64,000 nt of DNA. It comes from JBALVT01 sp965262875. Its GTDB lineage: Bacteria > Pseudomonadota > Gammaproteobacteria > Pseudomonadales > Halieaceae. The stretch lies in the NCBI GenBank assembly GCA_965262875.1, contig OZ253569.1:4712001-4776000 (forward strand), given 5' to 3'. The notes beneath the pieces are model-generated. The model saw nothing but the letters and a program-made list of their open reading frames with translations, made no database searches and was not told where the DNA came from. Shown one piece after another: positions 43,274-51,403 of this stretch. Each line of letters begins with the position of its first letter. Within the stretch, counting starts at the first letter, position 1. A program made the translations under genes and the position numbers.

Positions 43274-43750
43274 TTAGATGTAAATCAGCAAAGACTTGTG
43301 GTTGGCATCGGCATTAATGAGATCTACGCGCTTTTGTAGAATTTTAAAACTGTCCCCGTCAAGTACCAACTTGTGCGTGTAGCGGCCAGCATAAATAGTT
43401 TGCTCACGATAAAACACTGCAGCCTGAAAGTTTGAAGTCACTGTTATTACTCCGTCAGTACTCTCGGGTTCCAAGACTTTTACTCTTGAGATTATATGGC
43501 TGCAACGCACCGGGTATTCCATGGAAGGTGCCAGCCGGTGCCCGAAATTATTGCAGCGAATAGCCATTAGGGTTTTGTTTTCGTAAAGGATGGAGATTTC
43601 CCCCAGGGGATCGGTCTGTTCTTGCCTAATCGGCATCCAGTAACATCCGTCGTTTGAATACAACGTCATCCATTGTTCAAGATCGGTCGCATCGAGCAGG
43701 TCTGCTTCGGTATAGAGAAACTCCTCAATTGTGCGAATATCTGTGGTCAT
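43274..43750 (-). CDS. Ring-hydroxylating oxygenase beta subunit
   Basis: The 158-residue protein begins MTTDIRTIEEFLYTEADLLD and has WMTLYSNDGCYWMPIRQEQT, typical of the NTF2-fold beta subunit of Rieske oxygenases. ATG at 43750 overlaps the alpha-subunit stop (ATGA, 43747-43750), so an upstream start at 43783 is rejected. It forms a hetero-hexamer with the alpha subunit. No ferredoxin or reductase gene is adjacent, so electrons must come from elsewhere. Confidence 0.92.
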   Translation of the reverse strand: MTTDIRTIEEFLYTEADLLDATDLEQWMTLYSNDGCYWMPIRQEQTDPLGEISILYENKTLMAIRCNNFGHRLAPSMEYPVRCSHIISRVKVLEPESTDGVITVTSNFQAAVFYREQTIYAGRYTHKLVLDGDSFKILQKRVDLINADANHKSLLIYI

Positions 43751-45066
43751 GCTGCAGCCTCGCTCGTCATGTACTCCAGCCACGCCTTGTACTGGTTCCG
43801 CGTCGCCAAATCACTGGTACCAGGAGCTTTTGTCAATGCCGTACCCTCGATCGATTCGTCCTGGCCCAGATATCGATGCATATCCACCCAGTGTGCAGAG
43901 TCTGATTGCAGCGAGTTCTGCATTCGCTGGTACACGTCCCAGTCGTCTGGGCCTACCATTGATGCTGGAGAGTTAATTAATCGAGAGTAGGTTATTGTTC
44001 TGTGTAGCAATTGTTCGGGGGCACCCTTTAGTCTGAAATGCCAGGACTGGATTAGTGTTTGGTTTACTGAGATAGGGCGCACCACTCGAATAACCTGTAC
44101 GGCATCCTTAATGGTGAAGGAAGGGTAGACCGTAGTGTTATGACGATTTCGAGAGAGTACGTCTTTGGCTTTTTCCTCACCGTGGCCCCCCACCAGGGCG
44201 TCGAAATAACCTGGTACATCCGAGTAGCTAGAATGAATACTCTTTTCACCACCCATGTAACTGTGGCCATAGGGCATGGTGGTGACTCGCATACTGTCAA
44301 ACAATTCGTAGGCGGAACCGAAAGGGGAAATAATCTCAGCTTCGCTGGGATAGGGCGTTCCCTCGGGTAGCGACTCCATTAACTGTTCAGTGGCTTTGCC
44401 CACTGAGGCATGGGCCACCATTGGGTGTACCGCATCGTTGAGATTCTCAACAAACATCTTCCAGTTGCAGTCGTGCATATAGGGCAGACAGCTGCCAACG
44501 ACCTCCACTTCTCCCTCGGGGGAACGGTCGGCCATATTGTCTATAGTCGCTATGGTATCTTGCAAAAATTCTTTAAATTCTGGCCCTTCGGGGGATAAAC
44601 AAGCGAACACAAAACCTCGGTGGCTGTCGACTCTGGCCACGGGCTGCATACTGTGTTGTGGATCATCCGGATCAAAGCCCGTGTTTTCATAGCCTATCTT
44701 GTGGGGCGTCATTTGCAGCTTGCCATCGAGCTTGTAAGTCCAGCCGTGATAGGGGCAGCGAAAGACACTGGTTTTACCACAGGGTTTTGCCGCTACCTTG
44801 GAACCTTTGTGACCGCAGCGGTTGTATAACACATGAATTGCATGTGCTTTGTCGCGCACCAGTACTACGGGCTCTTTGCCGATGGTGGTGGTAATGAACT
44901 CTCCGGGGGATTTCACCTGGCTCTCGTGGCCCACATACACCCAACTGCGCCTCCAGATGCGTTCCATCTCCAGATCAAAGATTGCCGGGTCGGTATAGAC
45001 CGACCGGTGAACTCTAGCCTCTTCTACCAGGCTAGCAATTTCCTTAGTGCTATAGGTCATGTTCAA
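43747..45066 (-). CDS. Ring-hydroxylating oxygenase alpha subunit (Rieske)
   Basis: The 439-residue protein has the Rieske 2Fe-2S site Cys84-x-His86 and Cys104-x2-His107 (NRCGHKG, FRCPYHGW) and a mononuclear iron site with Asp211, His214 and His219 (NDAVHPMVAH). It is a benzoate/phthalate/dioxygenase-like oxygenase; substrate is unknown. Its start is 7 bp after the SDR gene stop, and it overlaps the beta gene. In context it would hydroxylate the aromatic ring remaining after side-chain removal, or an aromatic precursor. Confidence 0.93.
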   Translation of the reverse strand: MNMTYSTKEIASLVEEARVHRSVYTDPAIFDLEMERIWRRSWVYVGHESQVKSPGEFITTTIGKEPVVLVRDKAHAIHVLYNRCGHKGSKVAAKPCGKTSVFRCPYHGWTYKLDGKLQMTPHKIGYENTGFDPDDPQHSMQPVARVDSHRGFVFACLSPEGPEFKEFLQDTIATIDNMADRSPEGEVEVVGSCLPYMHDCNWKMFVENLNDAVHPMVAHASVGKATEQLMESLPEGTPYPSEAEIISPFGSAYELFDSMRVTTMPYGHSYMGGEKSIHSSYSDVPGYFDALVGGHGEEKAKDVLSRNRHNTTVYPSFTIKDAVQVIRVVRPISVNQTLIQSWHFRLKGAPEQLLHRTITYSRLINSPASMVGPDDWDVYQRMQNSLQSDSAHWVDMHRYLGQDESIEGTALTKAPGTSDLATRNQYKAWLEYMTSEAAA

Positions 45067-45073
45067 TTCTCCT

Positions 45074-45802
45074 TTACAAACTCAGCGAACCAAGACTAGC
45101 GCCCCCACATACGAATAGGGTTTGGCCGGTGATAAAACCATTGTCAGGTGACGCTAAAAACAGTGTGGCTCTGGCGACATCTCCAGGGGTTCCCACACGC
45201 TTGACGGGAATGCTCTCGGCAATTTTCTGAATTTGTGGATCGTCTTCCGGGAACACATTGTGAAACATTTCAGTGGCGGCGATAGGGCCAGGTGCAATAG
45301 CATTGACAGTGATACCGTGCTGCCCCAGCTCCAGCGCCCATGTTCGGGTCATCGCGATTATGGCCGCTTTGGTAGCCGAGTAACTGGTGCGAGTTTCAAG
45401 GCCCAACACCGCCCGGGTAGACATGTTGATAATGCGGCCGAATTTCTGCTGTTTCATAGTCGGTAGAAACGCCTGGACCAGCGTAATGTCCGCTGCCAAA
45501 TGAACCTCGGTCAGATAGTCCAGATCCTCGAGCTTTACATCCTCGATCAGGTCGGCGCGAATCAGCCCCGCATTGTGGACCACCGTGTCCACATCAAAAC
45601 GGCTGGCTAGATCCTCCGCAAGCACGCGGGTTTTTTCACGCTCACCCAGGTCGATATTGAAGTTATGCAAATTTGGGTGCTCGATATCTGCGGGTCTGCG
45701 GGATAAATTTAGCACTGTGTAACCAGCGGCGAGAAATTGCTCGCAAATCTCTAAGCCGATGCCTGTGCTGCCGCCTGTGACTATGGCCGTATGTTCGCTC
45801 AT
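45074..45802 (-). CDS. Short-chain dehydrogenase/reductase
   Basis: The 242-residue SDR has TGGSTGIG (cofactor), HNAG, and the catalytic Tyr-x3-Lys (SYSATK). ATG at 45802 overlaps the DUF35 stop (ATGA), so a longer upstream reading is rejected. It could oxidise a beta-hydroxyacyl-CoA or cis-diol intermediate. It sits between the thiolase/DUF35 pair and the Rieske oxygenase, which fits either role. Confidence 0.92.
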   Translation of the reverse strand: MSEHTAIVTGGSTGIGLEICEQFLAAGYTVLNLSRRPADIEHPNLHNFNIDLGEREKTRVLAEDLASRFDVDTVVHNAGLIRADLIEDVKLEDLDYLTEVHLAADITLVQAFLPTMKQQKFGRIINMSTRAVLGLETRTSYSATKAAIIAMTRTWALELGQHGITVNAIAPGPIAATEMFHNVFPEDDPQIQKIAESIPVKRVGTPGDVARATLFLASPDNGFITGQTLFVCGGASLGSLSL

Positions 45803-46266
45803 GATGTCTCCAAGGATTCTGTAATTATAAATCTTTGCGCGTACTGCGTGGTTTGATCTGGCGCAATAGATTGCGAGATTGCAGCTAGCACCCCTTGTTT
45901 TGAACTGTCTAGCAGCCCAATCACCCACACCTTACAGTCGGCATCCGTGCAGTCGCTGGCAATATGGGCAAGTACTACTGGCCCGCAATCGAGCTTGATC
46001 GAGCCTATTGACCAAGGCTTGTGTGCGGCAAAGTAGGGGTCCAGACAATGTTGCAATTGTGAAGTGGCCAACACAGTACCTGCCTGATCTACCTGACACC
46101 ATGGCAAGTCTTCTCCCAGGCACTCAACACACACTTCTCTGGGTGGATATTGCACCGTGTTACATACCTGACAACGCTGCAAGTGCAGAGTGTTGGGTGA
46201 GATAGACTCGGTCATTTGTAGACCCAAATGTGTGCGGTTGGCCGGTGGTAGCAATCCACTGCTCAC
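45799..46266 (-). CDS. DUF35 (Zn-ribbon/OB-fold) protein, partner of the thiolase-like protein
   Basis: The 155-residue protein has a rubredoxin-like zinc ribbon, Cys32-x2-Cys35 and Cys46-x2-Cys49 (RCQVCNTVQYPP, CVECLG), then an OB-fold (VDQAGTVLATSQL). DUF35 proteins bind acyl-CoA or act as partners of thiolase-like enzymes; with the SCP2-thiolase-type Ltp2 such a partner makes an aldolase in steroid side-chain loss. GTG at 46266 overlaps the thiolase stop (GTGA); ATG 46215 is an alternative. A second DUF35 gene is at 55713-56108. Confidence 0.88.
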   Translation of the reverse strand: MSSGLLPPANRTHLGLQMTESISPNTLHLQRCQVCNTVQYPPREVCVECLGEDLPWCQVDQAGTVLATSQLQHCLDPYFAAHKPWSIGSIKLDCGPVVLAHIASDCTDADCKVWVIGLLDSSKQGVLAAISQSIAPDQTTQYAQRFIITESLETS

Positions 46267-47444
46267 AGTTGTGCTCCTTGTAGTATAGCGGCGCTGGAAC
46301 ACAAGCCGCGATCGTAATTCACCATACCGTAGCCGCTGACTAGGCCCACTTTGGCATTCTCCACCTGGTGGCCATGGGCGCCATTGGTAAGTTGTCGCAG
46401 TGCTTCGACCAGGCCCAGGAAACCTCCGGCTGATCCAGCCTGGCCCATCGATAACTGGCCTCCACTAGTGTTGTGAGGCAGACCCTTGCCATCAAATGTC
46501 AGAGCAGTGTCCCTGACAAAGGCGGGAGCTTCTCCGGAGCCGCAGAAACCCAGCCCCTCCATTTGCAGCATGCAGATAACCGGATAGTCGTCATAGGTTT
46601 GCAGAAATTGCATATCGCCGGGGCCCAGATTGGCAGCGTCGTACAAGTCGTCACGATACAAATCCCAACCGCCGCGGTATTGCACTGGGTCCTCGGCAAA
46701 GGCGTTGTGTTGTTCGCCGCAGGAGAGTATTTCGACCCATGGCACCCGAAGCTGCCGGGCTCTTTCTACCGTAGTGACAATAAAGCCATCGGCACCAGCG
46801 CAGGGCATAACACAGTCAAATAAGTAAACGTCGCCCGCGATTTGTGGAGCCGCAAGGTAAGTGGCCAAATCCAGTGGTTTACCGTGAAAAAGTGCATTGG
46901 GAAAGTGGTTGGCATTATAGCGTTGGGAAAGGGCAATTTCGGCAAAGTCTTCTCGAGTTGCGCCGTATTGGTCCATGTAATAGCGAGTAATCAGCGAGAA
47001 GGCCCCATTGGGGCCAGCGCTGCCATAAGGGTAGGCCGCATCGATGGTGAAGTTACTGAAGTTGGACACCAAATCGGTAAAACCGCCGCTCTGGGCAGTA
47101 TCGCCGCCAATGCAGGCGATGACTTCAGCGTCACCTGCCTGTACCGCTCGTGCGGCTCGTTGCATGGCAACTACGCCTGATGCACCACCCAGTGGAATCT
47201 GTTCTATCCATTTTGGTTGTAGGCCGAAATGCTCAGTGAGCGTAATCACTGAATCGGGCTGCAGGGTAAAGCTGGACACTGCCAGGCCGTCAACCTCAGA
47301 TTTCTTTAAGCCGGATTGGGATAGCATTTCCGCCAGCGTGCGGCCGATAAACCAGGGGGCACCGTGTTCGCTAACTCGGCTGTAAGGCACAGTGTAGGGG
47401 GCGATTAATGCCACTCCCTGATAGTTGTTGGGCCTTCTTCTCAT
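46263..47444 (-). CDS. Thiolase-like protein lacking the nucleophilic Cys (Ltp-type, probable retro-aldolase)
   Basis: The 393-residue protein is a thiolase superfamily member of the SCP2/Ltp kind. Where classical thiolases have the CxSG nucleophile this protein has GGASG (residues 86-90), with Gly at the Cys position; the second half has TYDDYP (283-288) instead of the HxCF-type motif, and GYG near 371-373. Such substitutions occur in the Ltp2 aldolases that, with DUF35, cleave beta-hydroxyacyl-CoA. A pairing with DUF35 (overlapping by GTGA) supports that. Thiolytic activity is therefore unlikely; retro-aldol cleavage is an inference. The ATG overlaps the CoA-ligase stop. A paralogue with the same motifs is at 54538-55713. 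Confidence 0.88.
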   Translation of the reverse strand: MRRRPNNYQGVALIAPYTVPYSRVSEHGAPWFIGRTLAEMLSQSGLKKSEVDGLAVSSFTLQPDSVITLTEHFGLQPKWIEQIPLGGASGVVAMQRAARAVQAGDAEVIACIGGDTAQSGGFTDLVSNFSNFTIDAAYPYGSAGPNGAFSLITRYYMDQYGATREDFAEIALSQRYNANHFPNALFHGKPLDLATYLAAPQIAGDVYLFDCVMPCAGADGFIVTTVERARQLRVPWVEILSCGEQHNAFAEDPVQYRGGWDLYRDDLYDAANLGPGDMQFLQTYDDYPVICMLQMEGLGFCGSGEAPAFVRDTALTFDGKGLPHNTSGGQLSMGQAGSAGGFLGLVEALRQLTNGAHGHQVENAKVGLVSGYGMVNYDRGLCSSAAILQGAQL

Positions 47445-49102
47445 GCGTTGCTGGCCTCACTAGACTTTTGTTTGCGTTTGCTAGAACAAAGGTTAAAGCA
47501 TGAATCCTCGGCCAACCAGTTTGCCGCGAGTGTTTTTATTTCACCGCGTTGTGGTTTCCCTGACGCAGTAAGGGGGAGGGCCTGGGTGAATTTGATGTAT
47601 CCCGGAGCCTTGTAATAGGTGAGTGCTTGATAGCAGTGTTCAAATATACGTTCGGCGACCTCAAGTTTGGGATCATAACCGGCCTTTAATATTACAGCGG
47701 CGAACACTTCGTCTCCCCGAATTTCATCGGGTACCGGAGTGACCACGACACTATCGACTTCTGAACACTCGGAAAGGGTCGCCTCGACTTCCAGGGCCGA
47801 AATATTCTCACCACTGCGGCGGATAACATTTTTACGCCGGTCGACAAAGTGCATTGATCCGTCGGGGCCGACTCTTACGACATCCCCGGTGTGCAGCCAG
47901 CCTTCCGCTAGTGCCTCGCGAGTGGCCTCGTCATTTTTCAGATATCCCGAGAAGAAGCCTCGCCAGGGATTTTCACCCTTGATACGAACTAGCAATTCTC
48001 CGGGCTCGCCGGGACTGACATCTTGGCCCGCTTCATCGATGAGGCGGTATTCCAGGTTATCTTCGGGTCGGCCAATGCAACTGCTACCAACGTGGCGCGG
48101 TTCCGTGTTGGCAATGACGCAACCACCCACGCCAGACTCTGTCATCGCCCAGGCCTCTATCAAAGGGAAGCCAAAGCGTTCTTCAAAGGCAGCGTGATGT
48201 TTTGGATTGACTCCTGCACCAAACGCAAACTTGATCTGCGAGCTGAAATTGTCTTCCGCTTGGGCCGGCGCGTTGAGCAGCATGGCGGGCATGACACCGA
48301 GGTAGTGCAGTACGCTCGCCTTGGAATCGCGAACACTTTGCCACCAGGTAGAAGGGTGAAAGCGGTCGAGCTGCACGACGCAACCACCGGTCATTATCAT
48401 GCCCATGGTGGAGCAGGCCATGGCATTCATATGCACCATAGGCAGGGGTGTAATCAATCTTTCGACACCCGGTTCAAGGGTGCACAACCCTCCCAAGTCC
48501 CGGTACCAGCGCCCGGAGCACAGAAAATATTCGTTATTTACAATGCAGCCTTTGGGCTTGCCGGTGCTACCGGAGGTGTACAGCAGTGCGCATTCAGTCG
48601 TTACGGCGTGCTCAGCGAGAGCCGCCGCGTTCCTGGGTGCGGGCATTGCTGACAGACTATCAACGGAGACTATTGGCAGTTCCATACCTCCTTTATCTGC
48701 CGCTTTTTGCATGGCTTGAGTTTTGTGGGCCAGCGCAACTGCCAAGCACGATTCACTGTGCTGTAGTAGATAGGCCATTTCGTCGGTCGACATTTCCCCG
48801 TTGATGGGTACCACACTAACGCCCAATCCATTTAGAGCAAGCCAGTGAAAAAAGAACTCCGCTCGATTCTCCAGCAGCAGGGCAGTCCGGTGACCCAAGC
48901 CATAGCCTGCAATTTGATAGTGCTTTTGGATCTCCAATATTTGCTGTGACGATTGCCGATAGCTGTAGTCTACCGAAGTGTCACTGTAGCTGCGTGTAGC
49001 AGCAGCGGGAATATGCAGAAAGGGGTGCTCGGGCCAACGTTGGGCTGCCGACATTATCGCGGCGAAAGGCGTGAGGATATCCTGATCATCGGTCTCGTTC
49101 AT
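47441..49102 (-). CDS. AMP-dependent acyl-CoA synthetase/ligase
   Basis: The 553-residue protein has the ANL P-loop LLYTSGSTGKPKG, the GWLHTGDVVR motif and the catalytic region DRRKNVIRRSGENIS near the C-terminus. It activates a carboxylate with ATP to an acyl-AMP and then acyl-CoA, and is the first gene of the tightly overlapping operon. It could activate an aryl- or steroid-like acid for the thiolase/DUF35 step. Start at 49102; the upstream gap contains a TACTA/TAGTA dyad (49158-49171). Confidence 0.92.
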   Translation of the reverse strand: MNETDDQDILTPFAAIMSAAQRWPEHPFLHIPAAATRSYSDTSVDYSYRQSSQQILEIQKHYQIAGYGLGHRTALLLENRAEFFFHWLALNGLGVSVVPINGEMSTDEMAYLLQHSESCLAVALAHKTQAMQKAADKGGMELPIVSVDSLSAMPAPRNAAALAEHAVTTECALLYTSGSTGKPKGCIVNNEYFLCSGRWYRDLGGLCTLEPGVERLITPLPMVHMNAMACSTMGMIMTGGCVVQLDRFHPSTWWQSVRDSKASVLHYLGVMPAMLLNAPAQAEDNFSSQIKFAFGAGVNPKHHAAFEERFGFPLIEAWAMTESGVGGCVIANTEPRHVGSSCIGRPEDNLEYRLIDEAGQDVSPGEPGELLVRIKGENPWRGFFSGYLKNDEATREALAEGWLHTGDVVRVGPDGSMHFVDRRKNVIRRSGENISALEVEATLSECSEVDSVVVTPVPDEIRGDEVFAAVILKAGYDPKLEVAERIFEHCYQALTYYKAPGYIKFTQALPLTASGKPQRGEIKTLAANWLAEDSCFNLCSSKRKQKSSEASNA

Positions 49103-49157
49103 TTTGCCTACTCTCAGAAGGATAGGTTATATTGGGAACAGGCTTAATTAGATTATA

Positions 49158-49171
49158 TACTAAATATAGTA
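49158..49171. promoter_or_regulatory. Dyad TACTAAATATAGTA before the acyl-CoA ligase operon
   Basis: TACTA and TAGTA arms with a 4-bp centre lie 56-69 bp upstream of the ligase ATG (49102). MarR-type regulators bind such AT-rich dyads, and a MarR gene (50857) stood divergently before IS1182 inserted. A similar TACTAT...TAGT motif is at 53197-53210 before the second module. The dyad is seen; binding is inferred. Confidence 0.45.
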
Positions 49172-49210
49172 CCTGATAATGTATTATTCTAGTTATAAGT
49201 CACCCACTAG

Positions 49211-50810
49211 CAGTTTGTCGGACTCAGCTCCTGACGGGCACGATTTAATACTCCAGCGTGCTACAGGGCTGTCAGGACACCACGCAGAAGATGTGATTGT
49301 CCCAGGGCAGCCACGTCAACCTTCATCACGCCTTTATCCAGCCCTGTAATGGGCATTTATGCGGCAAATGACCGCTTAATTATGCCATTCTCAGCACATT
49401 CATACGCTTTACATTCCATGCCAGTGTCGCCAGCGTCCATTCGCCCGCAACCTTGTCCAAACCTCGCATCGAGAACTGCCTCAACCCCATAACGTGTTTG
49501 ATGATGCCGAACACTGGCTCTACCGTTTGCTTTCTTAATGCGTACAGCGCTCGACCGGATTGGGTCGTCAGTTGATGTTTCATGAGCCTCACCTGATCAT
49601 CCGTTATCGGAGTGGGGGCGTCAGGGGCAAACCGATCAAAAACGCACGGGTGATGGTGGTCACGCGCTACTGCCAGTAAAGGCTGGATATTATCCTCTAC
49701 GCAAGCCTTTACATTATCACCGCTAAAATAGCCTGTATCGGCCAGCAGGTCGGTCACCTTGCCCAGTTCTTCAGGCAGGGTATTCAGCTTTGTCAGGGCC
49801 GGCTTTATTTGTTGTTTGTCGTTCGGGGCCTGTGTCATGTGTGTACTGACGACGAGCATTGTATCGGTGTCAACACTGGCCTGGGCGTTGTAGCACTGTT
49901 CAAAGCCGCCGCCAGATACCGGCATGATACGCGACTCTTCATCGGTCAAATTCATCTGGTCTTTATCTCGAGGGCCGGGAAGCGGTGGCTTAGGCTCCCG
50001 GCCCCGGGGCTTTTTTCCAGTATCCCTCTGAGCTTGGCGTTGGGTTTGTTTTTGTTGGTATTCGGCTTGTTCACGCGCAAAACGCTCCTGCGCCCGTTCT
50101 TCAATTTTTACTTTGGCCGCAGCCAGTGCCTCAAGTCGTGTTTCGCGCCGGGAAATCTCCGCGGGAATGTCCATGCCATCCGCTACCGGCGTTTGATCTG
50201 CCGCCTCGGCCTGTGCAGTGAGAGCGCTGACTTCTGTCTTGAGCTGTGCTTCGATTTTCTTTAAGTGGCCATAAGAAAGCGCCTTATGCTTGCTGGCATT
50301 CGCCTTGATCTTGGTGCCATCCAGGGCGATACGCCCAAGCTTCATGAGCTTCATTTCACGCGCCAGCAACAAGACCTGAACAAAAAGTGCTTCAAGCTGA
50401 GGCAAAAAACGGCGTCGAAAGGCCGCTATGGTGTCGTGATCCGGATGCGTGTTGGCCGCCAGGTAGCGAAACGCAATGGAGTCGTGGGTGGCTCGCTCAA
50501 TCTTACGGCTGGAAAACACACCGGTGGCGTAACCGTAGATCAGCAAACTCAGTAGGACCGCTGGATGGTGAGCCTTTGATCCACGCCCGGCATATTGACG
50601 GGTGAGCTCAGACAGATCGAGCTGATCAACGACCTCCACGACAAACCGTGCCAGGTGGTGTTCAGGTAACCAGTCCGACATAGAGGGAGGAAATAGATAG
50701 TCCGTCTCTCGATCAACGTTTACAAAATTGGCCATCACTTATTCCCGGTTACTTTTCAGTGTGACCACATTATCTCATGATGACGTTGTTGGGTTAAGTC
50801 CGACAGGCTG
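49211..50810 (-). mobile_element. IS1182-family element
   Basis: A 1600-bp element with inverted ends CAG(T/C)(T/C)TGTCGGACT and a 4-bp CTAG target duplication (49207-49210 and 50811-50814). It is inserted in the divergent promoter region between the acyl-CoA ligase operon and the MarR gene. Confidence 0.92.
49380..50738 (-). CDS. IS1182-family transposase
   Basis: The intact 452-residue transposase has the family N-terminus (VDRETDYLFPPSMSDWLPEH), AANTHPDHDTIAAFRRRF and a C-terminal DDE part (LADTGYFSGDNV...VEPVFGIIKHVMGLRQF). The variable middle is rich in Gln/Arg/Lys. Confidence 0.95.
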   Translation of the reverse strand: MMANFVNVDRETDYLFPPSMSDWLPEHHLARFVVEVVDQLDLSELTRQYAGRGSKAHHPAVLLSLLIYGYATGVFSSRKIERATHDSIAFRYLAANTHPDHDTIAAFRRRFLPQLEALFVQVLLLAREMKLMKLGRIALDGTKIKANASKHKALSYGHLKKIEAQLKTEVSALTAQAEAADQTPVADGMDIPAEISRRETRLEALAAAKVKIEERAQERFAREQAEYQQKQTQRQAQRDTGKKPRGREPKPPLPGPRDKDQMNLTDEESRIMPVSGGGFEQCYNAQASVDTDTMLVVSTHMTQAPNDKQQIKPALTKLNTLPEELGKVTDLLADTGYFSGDNVKACVEDNIQPLLAVARDHHHPCVFDRFAPDAPTPITDDQVRLMKHQLTTQSGRALYALRKQTVEPVFGIIKHVMGLRQFSMRGLDKVAGEWTLATLAWNVKRMNVLRMA

Positions 50811-50856
50811 CTAGTCAAACCGATAAGTCGTTGAGCTAATAAAAACAGGTGCCAGA

Positions 50857-51324
50857 ATGACAGCTAATTCGAGTGAAGAGTATGTTAAACGTTTTTGCCC
50901 ACCCGAGCTGGGGAATCTGGTGTCCTTTCAGATCAGGCTGGCGCAACTAGCTGTTTCGCGCGTGTTTAATGAGTATATGCAGGAAACAGGTCTGTCCAAT
51001 GTGCAGTATTCTTCTCTGCGCATCATCGCTGCCAATCATGGTATCACTCAGAAGGAGCTGGCTTTAGCTTCGGGCACACCTCAAACCGTTATGGTCGGCT
51101 GTCTAAGCCAACTGGAGAAAATGGGATTGATCAATCGCGGCCGCTCGGAGACAGATAAACGTCAGTATCATATCAACCTGAGCAAAGAGGGCAGAATCTT
51201 GCTTAAACGATATGAAGGAACGTCGGCTCGTGCACATGCTGCCTTGGTTGAAGGTCTTAGCAAATCGGAAATAGAGGTATTGATGAAAGCACTCAAGCAT
51301 ATCGCGCAGAAGAACCGCGAATAG
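50857..51324 (+). CDS. MarR-family transcriptional regulator
   Basis: A 155-residue MarR protein: ITQKELALASGTPQTVMVGCLSQLEKMGLI winged-helix pieces (shown in parts), then the wing RGRSETDKRQYHINLSKEG and terminal dimerisation helices. Before IS1182 inserted it was divergent from the acyl-CoA ligase with about 150 bp between them. It is the best candidate for binding the nearby TACTA dyads. It precedes an APC permease by 79 bp. Confidence 0.92.
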   Translation: MTANSSEEYVKRFCPPELGNLVSFQIRLAQLAVSRVFNEYMQETGLSNVQYSSLRIIAANHGITQKELALASGTPQTVMVGCLSQLEKMGLINRGRSETDKRQYHINLSKEGRILLKRYEGTSARAHAALVEGLSKSEIEVLMKALKHIAQKNRE

Positions 51325-51403
51325 CGTGCGCACGGTACAAGTGAGCTCCTAGCAGCTCGAATTATTTGAGGCTTTTGGCACAAAACCTCCAGGAGTAAAA
51401 ATC

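Noticed and set aside
46263..47444. Annotation as ordinary acetyl-CoA acetyltransferase
   Set aside because: The nucleophilic Cys and the downstream His/Cys motifs are absent, so thiolase activity is not expected.
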